A DNA stretch of 47,558 nucleotides from W0P28-013 sp963593685 (GTDB taxonomy: Bacteria > Bacteroidota > Bacteroidia > Bacteroidales > Paludibacteraceae). A model generated the notes under the pieces. That model saw only the letters and a program-made list of their open reading frames with translations. It had not been told where the DNA came from and did no database searches. The stretch spans positions 1-47,558 of the forward strand of contig CAVBBP010000013.1 of assembly GCA_963593685.1 (NCBI GenBank), in the 5' to 3' direction. Made by a program: the position numbers and the translations under genes. Positions 17,305-26,033 of this stretch are shown in pieces; the first letter of the stretch is position 1, and every line of letters begins with the position of its first letter.

Positions 17305-18561
17305 CTAACTGCTCACTCTTTTCAACTGTTCTGCCAACTTTTGTTCGGCGGCGTTGGGTTGCGGTTGCCAAATTTGTCGGCCGTTCAGTTTGTCGGGCGC
17401 ATATTGCTGCTGCACAAAATGGTTCGGGAAGTCGTGCGGATACTTGTATTCTGTACCATAGTTGAGCGATTTCATCAGTTTTGTCGGGGCGTTTCGCAGG
17501 TGCAGCGGCACGGGCAAGTTGCCAGTTTCATTCACAAGTTGCAGCGCATTGTCGATGGCCAGATAGGCCGAATTGCTTTTGGGACTTGCCGCCAGATAGA
17601 CGGTCGTTTCGGCCAGCGGAATGCGTCCTTCGGGCCAGCCAATTTTCTGAATGGTGTCGAAACAGGCGTTGGCCAGCAGCAGGGCGTTGGGATTGGCCAG
17701 CCCAATATCTTCGGCCGCCGAGATGACCAGCCGTCGTGCGATGAATTTCGGGTCTTCGCCGCCAGCAATCATGCGTGCCAGCCAGTAGATGGCGGCGTCG
17801 GGGTCGCTGCCGCGTATGCTCTTGATGAACGCCGAAATGATGTCGTAGTGCAGTTCACCGTCCTTGTCGTAGGCCATCGGATTTTGTTGCAGACGGTCGG
17901 TTACCGTGGCATTGTCAATCACAATTTTGCCCTCGGCTTGCGCATTTGCCACCAGTTCCAAAATGTTGAGCAGTTTGCGTGCATCGCCGCCAGCGTAGCG
18001 CAACAGCGCATCGGTCTCTTTCAGTTCGATGTCGCGCTGTTTCAGTTCCGTGTCGGTGTCGATAGCGTGCTGCGCCAGTTGCAGCAGGTCGTTCTCGTCG
18101 AGCGGTTGCAGCACATACACTTGGCAACGCGACAGCAGCGGCGTGATGACCTCGAACGACGGATTTTCGGTCGTTGCGCCGATGAGCGTGAAAGTGCCGT
18201 TTTCGACTGCGCCCAGCAGCGAATCTTGTTGCGATTTGCTGAAGCGATGAATCTCGTCGATGAAGAGAATCGGGTTTGCTTGGTTGAAAAAACGCGCCTG
18301 TTTGGCCTTTTCGATGACTTCGCGCACATCTTTCACGCCCGATGTAACGGCACTGAGCGTGTAGAACGGTCGGTCGAGCCGATTGGCAATGATTTTGGCA
18401 AGCGTGGTTTTGCCCACGCCTGGCGGCCCCCACAAGATGAACGACGACACATTGCCCGACTCAATCATCTTGCGCAGCACAGCACCGCTGCCCACCAAAT
18501 GTTTCTGACCTATGTAATCGTCGAGCGTTTTCGGACGCAGGCGTTCGGCTAAAGGTTGCAT
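17305..18561 (-). CDS. rarA: Replication-associated recombination protein A (AAA+ ATPase)
   Basis: A 418-residue RarA/MgsA/WRNIP1 family ATPase that acts at stalled replication forks. It begins PLAERLRPKTLDDYIGQKHLVG and has Walker A GPPGVGKTTLAK (about residues 45-56), Walker B LFIDEIHRF (about 97-105) and sensor 1 IGATTENPSFEV, then the clamp-loader-like C-terminal part (IIAGGEDPKFIARRL..SAAEDIGLANP, GYKYPHD-like EYKYPHDFPNHF). The length is normal. The last residues VSS-stop (GTGAGCAGTTAG) are made of the intergenic repeat. A TACTTTTG box lies 23 nt upstream on the minus strand. It is divergent from the restriction-modification genes. Confidence 0.95.
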   Translation of the reverse strand: MQPLAERLRPKTLDDYIGQKHLVGSGAVLRKMIESGNVSSFILWGPPGVGKTTLAKIIANRLDRPFYTLSAVTSGVKDVREVIEKAKQARFFNQANPILFIDEIHRFSKSQQDSLLGAVENGTFTLIGATTENPSFEVITPLLSRCQVYVLQPLDENDLLQLAQHAIDTDTELKQRDIELKETDALLRYAGGDARKLLNILELVANAQAEGKIVIDNATVTDRLQQNPMAYDKDGELHYDIISAFIKSIRGSDPDAAIYWLARMIAGGEDPKFIARRLVISAAEDIGLANPNALLLANACFDTIQKIGWPEGRIPLAETTVYLAASPKSNSAYLAIDNALQLVNETGNLPVPLHLRNAPTKLMKSLNYGTEYKYPHDFPNHFVQQQYAPDKLNGRQIWQPQPNAAEQKLAEQLKRVSS

Positions 18562-18583
18562 TTTGCAGTTTAATTTATTATCG

Positions 18584-18591
18584 CAAAAGTA
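18584..18591 (-). promoter_or_regulatory. -7 box for rarA
   Basis: The minus strand reads TACTTTTG, matching TAnnTTTG, 23 nt upstream of the rarA ATG. No TTG element is seen at the usual spacing. Confidence 0.55.
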
Positions 18592-18649
18592 AGAAAATTT
18601 TTCGATTTTTAGAGTAATCTCATCAATTTTTTTACTTGCATTTTTTTTT

Positions 18650-18657
18650 TACCTTTG
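18650..18657 (+). promoter_or_regulatory. -7 box for the restriction-modification operon
   Basis: TACCTTTG follows a run of ten T residues. Transcription from it would start near 18663, which is why the ATG at 18680 is preferred over an in-frame TTG at 18662. No good -33 element is seen. Confidence 0.55.
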
Positions 18658-18679
18658 TAGTTTGAAAAAAGACTATCTT

Positions 18680-19630
18680 ATGGGCAAGAAAAGTAACAAC
18701 AATGGTCGTGCATACGAATACATTTGTATGCTTTCATTACACAAGGCAATAAGCAAAAAAACTCCTGCTAGTATTATAAAAAACAGCAGTTATTTTGCTG
18801 CAGAAAAAGCATGGGCAACACTAACCAAGGCGGACAAATCCATATACACATTGAGTGCAAAATCAATCATTGAAACAATTTTTGCGTTAGAACCTAACAT
18901 TCTCGAATCGAATAAAAAAACACTCAAATTATATATTCAAACCGATCAAAAGGGGCAAGATGCTGATGTTCGCGACATTATAATTGAGCGTCCTGACATC
19001 GCTTGGGAAATAGGTTTAAGTATTAAACACAATCACCTAGCGGTAAAGCATAGCCGTTTGTCAAAATCTTTAGATTTCGGAGAAAAATGGTATGGTGTAA
19101 AATGTTCTAAAACATATTGGGATGACATAAAGCCTGTTTTTGATTTTCTTGAAAAAGAGCACCTCAAAGGAACTCTGTTTCGAAATTTGAGATCAAAACG
19201 AGAAATTTACCAGCAAGTTCTAAATGCCTTTATAAAGGAGATTAAGAAACAAATAAAGAAAGACAAAACCATTTCACGAACTATAGTTGAATATCTCCTT
19301 AGCAAGTATGATTTCTACAAAGTAATAAGTCTTAATGATAAACGCATAACCACAATTCAATCGTTTAATATACATGGTACACTAAATCGACCAAGCAAAA
19401 AATCGAGACCAAAAATTGTAGTTCCAAAAATTGATTTACCGAACTCACTTGTACACATTGGCATTAAGCCAAGAAGCACGACCACCGCTATCATGATTTT
19501 TGATAATGGTTGGCAATTCTCATTTAGACTGCACAACGCGAAAGAGAGTGTTGAGCCCTCTTTGAAATTTGATATCCGAATAGTGGGTATGCCTGCAAAA
19601 ATAAATATGGTTTTTAATTGTATATGGTAA
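18680..19630 (+). CDS. HaeIII-type type II restriction endonuclease (GGCC)
   Basis: A 316-residue protein starting MGKKSNNNGRAYEYICMLSL, the N-terminal pattern of the HaeIII restriction endonuclease family. Further family features are the acidic stretch DADVRDIIIERPDIAWEIGLSIKHNHLAVKHSRLS (about residues 93-127; cited residues D, E and K of a likely PD-(D/E)xK site) and FGEKWYGVKCSKTYW. It is expected to cut GG^CC. The matching methylase starts 11 nt after the stop, and its strong likeness to M.HaeIII supports the specificity. The gene is clearly richer in A and T than its neighbours, with Lys codons mostly AAA, which points to recent transfer. Confidence 0.9.
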   Translation: MGKKSNNNGRAYEYICMLSLHKAISKKTPASIIKNSSYFAAEKAWATLTKADKSIYTLSAKSIIETIFALEPNILESNKKTLKLYIQTDQKGQDADVRDIIIERPDIAWEIGLSIKHNHLAVKHSRLSKSLDFGEKWYGVKCSKTYWDDIKPVFDFLEKEHLKGTLFRNLRSKREIYQQVLNAFIKEIKKQIKKDKTISRTIVEYLLSKYDFYKVISLNDKRITTIQSFNIHGTLNRPSKKSRPKIVVPKIDLPNSLVHIGIKPRSTTTAIMIFDNGWQFSFRLHNAKESVEPSLKFDIRIVGMPAKINMVFNCIW

Positions 19631-19641
19631 TTTTGACAGAA

Positions 19642-20652
19642 ATGAAATTAATAAGTTTGTTTAGTGGTGCAGGAGGACTTGATAAAGGTTTTCACAATGC
19701 AGGATTTCGCACGGTAATCGCCAATGAATTTGATCCAAAAATTTGTCCAACATTTAGGGCAAATTTTCCTGACACAAAATTAATTGAAGGCGATATTCGC
19801 AATGTTTCGGCTGACGATTTTCCTAAAAATGTAGCAGGAATAATTGGTGGCCCTCCGTGCCAATCATGGAGTGAAGCAGGGTCGCTCAAGGGTATTAACG
19901 ATGCTCGTGGACAACTTTTCTATGAATATATTCGCATACTTAAAACGACCCAACCTCTTTTTTTTGTTGCCGAAAATGTATCTGGAATGCTAGCAAGGCG
20001 TCACTCTGATGCCGTTAATGGTTTTCTAAAACTTTTCGAAGATGCAGGTTACGATGTGAATTTGAAAATGCTTAATGCAAACGATTTTGATGTTCCAGAA
20101 GATAGAGACCGAGTTTTTTATGTAGGATTTCGCAAGGATTTACACATCAACGACTATGAGTATCCGCAACCCTTATCACATAAACCTACGCTAAAAGAAG
20201 CAATATGGGATTTGCAAAAAACTGCAATTCCAGCAAAAGAAAAAAATCGTACTAATGGGGACAAATGTGAAATACCAAATAACGAATACTTTATAGGGCA
20301 ATACTCTCCAATTTTTATGTCGCGAAATCGTGTCCGCTCATGGGATGAGCCTGGATTTACCGTACAAGCCAGTGGGCGGCAATGTCAATTACATCCACAA
20401 GCGCCCAAAATGATAAAGGTAAGCGAAAACTTACAAAAATTTGTAGAGGGGAAGGAACACCTTTACCGCCGAATGACAGTACGCGAAGTCGCACGCATTC
20501 AAAGTTTCCCAGACGATTACAAGTTCATCTACGATGATGTAAATTATGGTTATAAAATGATAGGAAATGCTGTGCCAGTTAATCTTGCATACCATGTTGC
20601 AATGAGTATTCTCACGACTCTCAAGAAACACAACATTAAAATTGAAGAATAA
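19642..20652 (+). CDS. DNA cytosine-5 methyltransferase, M.HaeIII-like (GGCC)
   Basis: A 336-residue 5-methylcytosine methylase. Motif I is SLFSGAGGLDKGF, motif IV IIGGPPCQSWSEAGSL holds the catalytic Cys, motif VI is FFVAENVSGM, motif VIII is DRDRVFYVGF, motif IX is REVARIQSFPD and motif X is GYKMIGNAVPVNLA. The target-recognition part (IFMSRNRVRSWDEPGFTVQ, ASGRQCQLHPQAPKM, FVEGKEHLYRR) reads almost the same as M.HaeIII from memory, so GGCC with the inner C methylated is the likely site. The start MKLISLF at 19642 matches the family; earlier in-frame starts at 19618 and 19624 overlap the nuclease gene. AT-rich like its partner. Confidence 0.95.
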   Translation: MKLISLFSGAGGLDKGFHNAGFRTVIANEFDPKICPTFRANFPDTKLIEGDIRNVSADDFPKNVAGIIGGPPCQSWSEAGSLKGINDARGQLFYEYIRILKTTQPLFFVAENVSGMLARRHSDAVNGFLKLFEDAGYDVNLKMLNANDFDVPEDRDRVFYVGFRKDLHINDYEYPQPLSHKPTLKEAIWDLQKTAIPAKEKNRTNGDKCEIPNNEYFIGQYSPIFMSRNRVRSWDEPGFTVQASGRQCQLHPQAPKMIKVSENLQKFVEGKEHLYRRMTVREVARIQSFPDDYKFIYDDVNYGYKMIGNAVPVNLAYHVAMSILTTLKKHNIKIEE

Positions 20653-20669
20653 AAAAAGCCGTAACTTTG
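20642..20669 (+). promoter_or_regulatory. Promoter for the leucine-rich-repeat protein
   Basis: TTG at 20642-20644, 17 nt, then TAACTTTG at 20662-20669. The box overlaps the end of the methylase gene and lies 62 nt before the ATG at 20732. Confidence 0.6.
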
Positions 20670-20731
20670 TTTTTTTGTACGATGCGCTGAAATAAGCGGA
20701 CAGATTTCGGCGAAAAATAGAAAACCGCATA

Positions 20732-22228
20732 ATGGGTAGGAAATTTTTTATATTGGCAATGGCTTTGCTGGGCGTGGTGGGCACGCAAGCCTACGACTTT
20801 GAGAGCAATGGTTTGTGCTACAACATTACGAGCCGCGTGCCGCCCTACACGGTGGAGGTAACGCAAAAGGAGCAGTGGGGCGCGAATTACGCTGGTTTGA
20901 CGGCGGCCAACATTCCTGCCACAGTGGCGTACGAGGGCAACACATACAGCGTTACACGCATCGGTTGGGGGGCATTTTTGGCGTGCAGCGACCTGAAATC
21001 GGTAACCGTCCCTGCCAGCGTTACGCACATTGGCGAAAGTGCTTTTTGGAATTGCGATGCGCTGCTGTCGATTGTGGTGGAGAATGGCAACGGCGTGTAC
21101 GACAGTCGCAACGGCTGCAACGCCATCGTCGAAACCGCCACAAACACCCTGATTGCTGGTTGCCAACAGACGGACATTCCGTCCGACATTACGGCCATTG
21201 GCTGGGGCGCATTTTGGGGTTGCCGCGGTTTGGAGTCGATAACAATTCCTGCTGGCGTTACGCACATTGGCGAGGGGGCTTTTTGGGCGTGCAGCGGTCT
21301 GAAATCTATTGCAGTGGAGCGCGACAACAGCATTTACGACAGTCGCAACGGCTGCAACGCCATCGTCGAAACTGCCACGAACACCATTGTGGTTGGTTGC
21401 GAAAACACGACGATTGCTGCCAACATCACAGCCATTGGCGAGCGCAGTTTTTACGGCTGTAGCGGCTTGTCGGCCATTACCATTCCCGACGGCGTTGTGA
21501 GCATCGGCGACGGCGCATTTTCGGGCTGCAGCGGTCTGTCGGCACTGACGATTCCTGCCAGCGTTACGCACATTGGCGAACTGGCTTTTGGCGGTTGCAG
21601 CGGCTTGAGAACAGTAACCGTTCCTGCCAGCGTTGTGCGCATGGGTGCATCGACTTTTGCCGATTGCGCCAGCCTAATGTCGGTGGGTTTGCCCGAAGGC
21701 ATTGCCGCCATCGACGACGGATTTTTCTGGGGCTGTAGTCGCTTGGGAGCGGTAACATTGCCATCGACCATCACGCGCATCGGTCTGCTGGCGTTCTACG
21801 GTTGCAGCGACTTGCAATCGATAACCATTCCTGCCAATGTGGTGCGGCTCGACGACTGGGCGTTTGAAGATTGCGACGGCCTCGAAAACATCACCATCTA
21901 CGCCACAACGCCGCCCGCAGTTGGCACTGGCGTGTTTGGCAACTACAACGCCACGCTCCGTGTGCCTTGCGAAGCGCGCGAAAAATACGCATCGCACGAG
22001 ATTTTCGGTCAGTTTTCGGCCATCGAAGCGGACGGCAACTGCCCACCAACCGCATTGGAAACTGTAGAAACAACGGCCATTTACGCCAAAAATGGGCGCA
22101 TATTTTGTTCGGACGGCTGCCGCATCTACGACCTGCTCGGGCGCGATGTAACTGCACTAAACGGCTCGTTCTCTGGCATTTATATCGTGAAAGTTGGGAA
22201 CAAAGCGCAGAAAGTGATTGTGAAGTAG
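20732..22228 (+). CDS. BspA-type leucine-rich-repeat surface protein with T9SS-type C-terminus
   Basis: A 498-residue protein with a signal peptide (FFILAMALLGVVGTQA). About fourteen LRR_5/BspA repeats follow from about residue 60 to 410, with units like ITAIGWGAFWGCRGLESITIPAGVTHIGEGAF; only short parts such as GAFWGC and ITIPA recur exactly. A segment beginning YDSRNGCNAIVETATNT occurs twice. The C-terminal ~55 residues (YDLLGRDVTALNGSFSGIYI, VGNKAQKVIVK) are the sorting domain shared with the 812- and 317-residue cargo proteins. Such proteins bind host or matrix proteins in related bacteria, but here the ligand is unknown. The stop codon TAG is the first unit of a (TAGCAAG)n repeat. Confidence 0.9.
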   Translation: MGRKFFILAMALLGVVGTQAYDFESNGLCYNITSRVPPYTVEVTQKEQWGANYAGLTAANIPATVAYEGNTYSVTRIGWGAFLACSDLKSVTVPASVTHIGESAFWNCDALLSIVVENGNGVYDSRNGCNAIVETATNTLIAGCQQTDIPSDITAIGWGAFWGCRGLESITIPAGVTHIGEGAFWACSGLKSIAVERDNSIYDSRNGCNAIVETATNTIVVGCENTTIAANITAIGERSFYGCSGLSAITIPDGVVSIGDGAFSGCSGLSALTIPASVTHIGELAFGGCSGLRTVTVPASVVRMGASTFADCASLMSVGLPEGIAAIDDGFFWGCSRLGAVTLPSTITRIGLLAFYGCSDLQSITIPANVVRLDDWAFEDCDGLENITIYATTPPAVGTGVFGNYNATLRVPCEAREKYASHEIFGQFSAIEADGNCPPTALETVETTAIYAKNGRIFCSDGCRIYDLLGRDVTALNGSFSGIYIVKVGNKAQKVIVK

Positions 22229-22531
22229 CAAGTAGCAAGAAGCAAGTCGCAAGAAAATTGAATAAAGAGTAAGGAATAAAGACAAAAGACTTTTTAATTA
22301 TCCAATTATCTAATTTCCAATTACTTTATTATTTGAAAATTTGAATATTTGAATATTATTTTTGCTTCACAGGCTTTCAATAATGCGTTAAACCAATCAA
22401 CTTATCAACCCAATTTGAAATTTGAAATCTGAAATCTGAAATCTGAAATTCCCAATCCAACATTTACTGTTTTTTACAAAATGGGGAATTTATAGAAACC
22501 CCTTTAAGATAATTTATAAACTTGTAAAACT
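22229..22531. repeat. Mosaic intergenic repeat before DPP III
   Basis: Plus polarity: (TAGCAAG)n starting in the stop codon, GAATAAAGAGTAAGGAATAA, an AT-rich (CCAATTATCTAATTT) block, (ATTTGAAT)n, AATGCG-TTAAACC, (ATCAACTT) and (TTTGAAAT/TCTGAAAT)n. The last 70 nt before the ATG are AT-rich and unlike the repeats. No clear TAnnTTTG is seen. Confidence 0.75.
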
Positions 22532-24571
22532 ATGAAAAAATCCCTTTTGATGATGACAACCATCTTTGCTCTTACCGCTTGTGGCGGGCAGAAAACGCAA
22601 CTCGAAACTCCCGCTGTGGCCGATTTCGACTATGTGGTCGATCGTTTTGCCGATATGCAAATTTTGCGCTATCGTGTGCCCGACATCGAAAAACTCACAC
22701 TGCGCCAGCAGGAGATGCTCTACTACCTGACCGAGGCCGCCTTGCAGGGGCGCGACATCATGTACGACCAGAACTGCAAATACAATCTGCCTGTGCGTCA
22801 GATACTTGAGGCTATTTATACCGACGAAAATCAGGACACGACCAGTGCCGATTTCAAGGCATTGACCACCTATCTGAAGCGCGTTTGGGTGTCGAACGGC
22901 ATTCACCACCACTACGCTGGCGACAAATTTACGCCCGAATTTTCGCAGGCATTTTTCGACCAAGCGGTGCGCAGTCTGCCCGCCGAAAAACTGCCGTTGA
23001 ACGGTGGCACAGTCGATGAACTGCTCGCCACGATAGACCCTGTGATTTTCGACCCGAATGTGCTGCCCAAGCGCACCAATCAGGCGGCGGGCGTCGATCT
23101 GATTCTGACCTCGGCGTGCAACTACTACGACGGCGTAACGCAAGCCGAAGCCGAAGATTTTTACAACAAAATGAAAGACCCGAACGATGCCGAACCCATT
23201 TCGTATGGTCTGAATAGCAAACTGGTGAAACGCGACGGCGTGGTGCAAGAAGAGGTTTACAAAGTGGGCGGACTCTATTCGGCGGCACTCGAAAAAATTG
23301 TCTTTTGGCTGGAAAAAGCCCAAAATGTGGCTGAAAACGACCAACAACGCGCCGTCATTGCCAAACTGATTGAGTATTACCGCACGGGCAACCTGCGCAC
23401 CTTCGACGAATACGCCATTCTCTGGGTCGAAGACACCGCCTCGCAAATCGACTTTGTGAACGGATTTACCGAGACTTACGGCGATCCGCTCGGCATGAAA
23501 GCAAGTTGGGAGAGCATTGTCAATTTCAAAAATATCGAAGCCACCAAGCGCACCGAAACTATCAGCGCCAACGCGCAGTGGTTCGAGAACAATTCGCCCG
23601 TTGCGCCCGAATTTAAGAAAGAGAAGGTGAAAGGCGTTTCGGCCAAAGTGATTACGGCCGCCATTCTCGCTGGCGACTGCTACCCCACTACGCCCATCGG
23701 CATCAATCTGCCAAACGCCAACTGGATTCGTGCCGCCCACGGTTCGAAATCGGTAACGATAGAAAACATCACCGAAGCCTACGAAGAGTCGGCTCACGGC
23801 AACGGCTTTGTGGAGGAGTTTGCGTGGAGTCCGCGCGAGGTGGCGATGATGAACACCTACAAAAGTCAGACCGACAACCTGCACACCGACCTGCACGAAT
23901 GTTTGGGACATGGTTCGGGCAAACTGCTGCCCGGTGTCGATCCCGATGCGCTCAAAGCCTACGGTTCGACCATCGAAGAGGCGCGCGCCGACCTGTTTGG
24001 ACTCTATTTTATGGCCGACCCGAAAATGGTTGAACTCGGTTTGCTGCCCAACGATTCGGCCTACGAAGCGCAGTACTACAGTTACTTTATGAACGGTCTG
24101 ATGACGCAGTTGATGCGCATCGAGCCAGGCAAAAACATCGAAGAGGCGCACATGCGCAACCGCCAACTCATTGCCAACTGGGTTTATCAGAAATCGCAAG
24201 CCGACGGCGACCACTCTGTGGAACTGCGCCAGCGCGATGGCAAAACATTCGTCGTCATCAACGACTACCGACTGGTGCAGAAGCACCTTGGCGAACTTCT
24301 GGCCGAGATTCAGCGCATAAAATCGACGGGCGACTACGCAGCAGCGCAAGCCATTGTAGAGAACTACGCCGTGAAAGTCGATTTGAACCTGCACAAAGAG
24401 GTTTTGGCGCGCTACGCCAAGTTGAACATTGCGCCCTACAAAGGCTTTGTCAATCCCGTTTACACCGCCGATTTCGACCAGAACGGCCGCTTCCGTGGCC
24501 TGCACATCGACTACACCGAAGGCTACGCCGAGCAGCAGTTGCGCTATTCGCAAAATTATAGTAGCAAGTAG
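22532..24571 (+). CDS. Dipeptidyl peptidase III (M49) lipoprotein
   Basis: A 679-residue zinc peptidase. A lipoprotein signal (MKKSLLMMTTIFALTACGG) puts it in the periplasm or on the outer membrane. The M49 zinc motif HECLGHGSGKL (about residues 455-465; HExxGH form) and the second motif EEARADLFGLYF (about 485-496) supply the zinc ligands and catalytic Glu. It removes dipeptides from the N-terminus of peptides. Bacteroidales DPP III enzymes are usually of this length. The last residues Tyr-Ser-Ser-Lys-stop (AGTAGCAAGTAG) come from the repeat module. It stands alone between two mosaic gaps. Confidence 0.93.
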   Translation: MKKSLLMMTTIFALTACGGQKTQLETPAVADFDYVVDRFADMQILRYRVPDIEKLTLRQQEMLYYLTEAALQGRDIMYDQNCKYNLPVRQILEAIYTDENQDTTSADFKALTTYLKRVWVSNGIHHHYAGDKFTPEFSQAFFDQAVRSLPAEKLPLNGGTVDELLATIDPVIFDPNVLPKRTNQAAGVDLILTSACNYYDGVTQAEAEDFYNKMKDPNDAEPISYGLNSKLVKRDGVVQEEVYKVGGLYSAALEKIVFWLEKAQNVAENDQQRAVIAKLIEYYRTGNLRTFDEYAILWVEDTASQIDFVNGFTETYGDPLGMKASWESIVNFKNIEATKRTETISANAQWFENNSPVAPEFKKEKVKGVSAKVITAAILAGDCYPTTPIGINLPNANWIRAAHGSKSVTIENITEAYEESAHGNGFVEEFAWSPREVAMMNTYKSQTDNLHTDLHECLGHGSGKLLPGVDPDALKAYGSTIEEARADLFGLYFMADPKMVELGLLPNDSAYEAQYYSYFMNGLMTQLMRIEPGKNIEEAHMRNRQLIANWVYQKSQADGDHSVELRQRDGKTFVVINDYRLVQKHLGELLAEIQRIKSTGDYAAAQAIVENYAVKVDLNLHKEVLARYAKLNIAPYKGFVNPVYTADFDQNGRFRGLHIDYTEGYAEQQLRYSQNYSSK

Positions 24572-24772
24572 CAAGACAAGTGAGGAGTGAGGAGTGATGC
24601 GGCAGAGCCGCAATTTCAAATTTCAAATTCAATAATTAGGAACATAGAAACTTAGAAACAAAAATTGCGATAGCAATTTTGAGAAACCAGAAATTAGAAA
24701 CTAGAAATTTACAGACCAACACCAACGCGTTAAACTTATCAACCAATCAACTCATCAACTTAATTTACAAAA
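24572..24772. repeat. Mosaic intergenic repeat, full-length copy (plus polarity)
   Basis: The clearest plus-strand copy. The order is: (TAGCAAG)n, (GTGAGGA)n, GCGGCAGAGCCGC, AATTTCAAATTTCAAATT, CAATAATTAGGAACATAGAA, AAAATTGCGATAGCAATTTT, (GAAATTA)n, CAGACCAACACCAACGCG, TTAAACTT, (ATCAACCA)n, then AATTTACAAAA and the ATG. It matches 14532-14760 read on the other strand. Confidence 0.88.
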
Positions 24773-25831
24773 ATGAACAACCAGCAAGAGCCGATGCGGC
24801 AAACTTTTGTCGATGATGTGAAGAGCATTATCAACACCGCCCGCCAGACAGCGGTACGGAGTGTTGATTTTTGTCGTGTGCAAATGTATTGGAACATAGG
24901 CCGACGCATTGTCGAAGAGGAGCAACAAGGCAAAGACCGCGCCGAGTATGGAACTTATCTGATAAAAAATCTCGCTTCGACATTGGAACCAGAATATGGA
25001 AGCGGCTTTACAATACGCCAATTAGAACGAAGTCGGCAGTTTTACAGACTTTACCCAATTGCGTCCACACTGCGGACGCAATTGAATTGGTCGCAATACA
25101 AATTACTTATCTCCATATCCGACCACGATAAACGAGAGTATTACGAACTTGAATCGGTGAATAACGGCTGGACGGCAAGAGAGACCGAACGCCAAATAAA
25201 CTCGCTGCTCTACGAGCGTCTTTTGTTGAGCAACGACAAAGAATCGGTGATGGCCGTCGCGCGGAAAGAACTCGCCCCACAAACGCCGCAAGAAATCATA
25301 AAAGACCCTATGGTACTCGAATTTTTGGGACTGGAGCGCAAAGCCACATATTACGAGAAAGATTTGGAGAGTGCCATCATCACCCATCTTGCCGATTTTC
25401 TGCTCGAAATGGGGAAAGGCTTCTCTTTTGTGGCTCGTCAGAAAAGGATTTTGCTCGAAGACGATGAATTTTTCGCCGATTTGGTCTTCTACAATCGTCT
25501 GCTTCGCTGCTTTGTGATAGTCGAATTAAAAACTGGCAAACTCACACACCAGGATTTAGGGCAGTTGCAGATGTATGTGAACTACTACGACCGTTGCGAA
25601 AAAACGCCCGACGAAAACCCGACCATAGGCATTCTGCTTGGAACGGAGAAAAACGACACCGTTGTCAAAATGGCACTCCCTACCGACAATAAAACCATTT
25701 TGGCAGCCAAATACCAACTCTATCTCCCAAGCCAAGAACAATTGATAAACGAAGTCAACAGCGTACTATCGACAGCAGAAAAAGACATGAAAGAGAACGA
25801 GAAAGCCTTCAATTACAACAAAGAATTTTAG
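24773..25831 (+). CDS. YhcG/DUF1016 family PD-(D/E)XK nuclease, copy 1
   Basis: A 352-residue protein with an N-terminal DUF1016_N helical domain (about residues 8-160; MYWNIGRRIVEEEQQGKDRAEYG, cited by the key GRRI and DRAEYG; FTIRQLERSRQFYRLYP). The C-terminal nuclease domain (about 175-330) holds FFADLVFYNRLLRCFVIVELKTG, giving the D...ExK active-site pattern (Asp in ADLVFY, Glu and Lys in VELK). The family is linked to DNA recombination or defence, and its exact role is not settled. The downstream gene 26034-27140 is a diverged paralogue. The start follows the (ATCAAC)n leader directly. Confidence 0.9.
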   Translation: MNNQQEPMRQTFVDDVKSIINTARQTAVRSVDFCRVQMYWNIGRRIVEEEQQGKDRAEYGTYLIKNLASTLEPEYGSGFTIRQLERSRQFYRLYPIASTLRTQLNWSQYKLLISISDHDKREYYELESVNNGWTARETERQINSLLYERLLLSNDKESVMAVARKELAPQTPQEIIKDPMVLEFLGLERKATYYEKDLESAIITHLADFLLEMGKGFSFVARQKRILLEDDEFFADLVFYNRLLRCFVIVELKTGKLTHQDLGQLQMYVNYYDRCEKTPDENPTIGILLGTEKNDTVVKMALPTDNKTILAAKYQLYLPSQEQLINEVNSVLSTAEKDMKENEKAFNYNKEF

Positions 25832-26033
25832 CAGTGAGTTTAATTACCCAATTATCTAATTTCCAATTATTTAATTAAAAATAGGTGAGAGGTTGTAGGC
25901 TATAGACAAAAGACGATGACGATGACAAAAGGCTTTTCCCCTTTTGGGGAAACGGGAAAGGGGGCTACGACTAGAAACTAGAAACCAGAAATTTGAAATC
26001 TGAAATTTGAAATTTGAAATTTGAAATTTGAAT
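25832..26033. repeat. Mosaic repeat between the two YhcG paralogues
   Basis: Contains the AT-rich block (CCAATTATCTAATTT), AGGTGAGAGGTTGTAGGC, GACGATGAC units, the GGCTTTTCCCCTTTTGGGG / AAACGGGAAAGGGGGC hairpin module, (CTAGAAAC)n and a long (TTTGAAAT)n tract (about 25989-26031). The octamer tract reaches to within 3 nt of the next ATG. The first ~110 nt of this gap occur again after the second paralogue (27141-27270). Confidence 0.8.

Noticed and set aside
17341..18552. 403-codon plus-strand frame opposite rarA
   Set aside because: Antisense to a complete rarA with all ATPase motifs; no recognisable protein features.
18662..18679. TTG start for the HaeIII-type nuclease
   Set aside because: The predicted transcription start falls at about the same place, and MGKKSNNNGRAYEY at 18680 fits the family start.
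22514..24619. 701-codon minus-strand frame opposite DPP III
   Set aside because: Its length is due to codon bias in the real gene; the plus strand carries the M49 zinc motifs.
25980..26033. Possible CRISPR array because of evenly spaced short repeats
   Set aside because: The period is 8 nt with no spacers and no cas gene; it is a simple tandem octamer tract.
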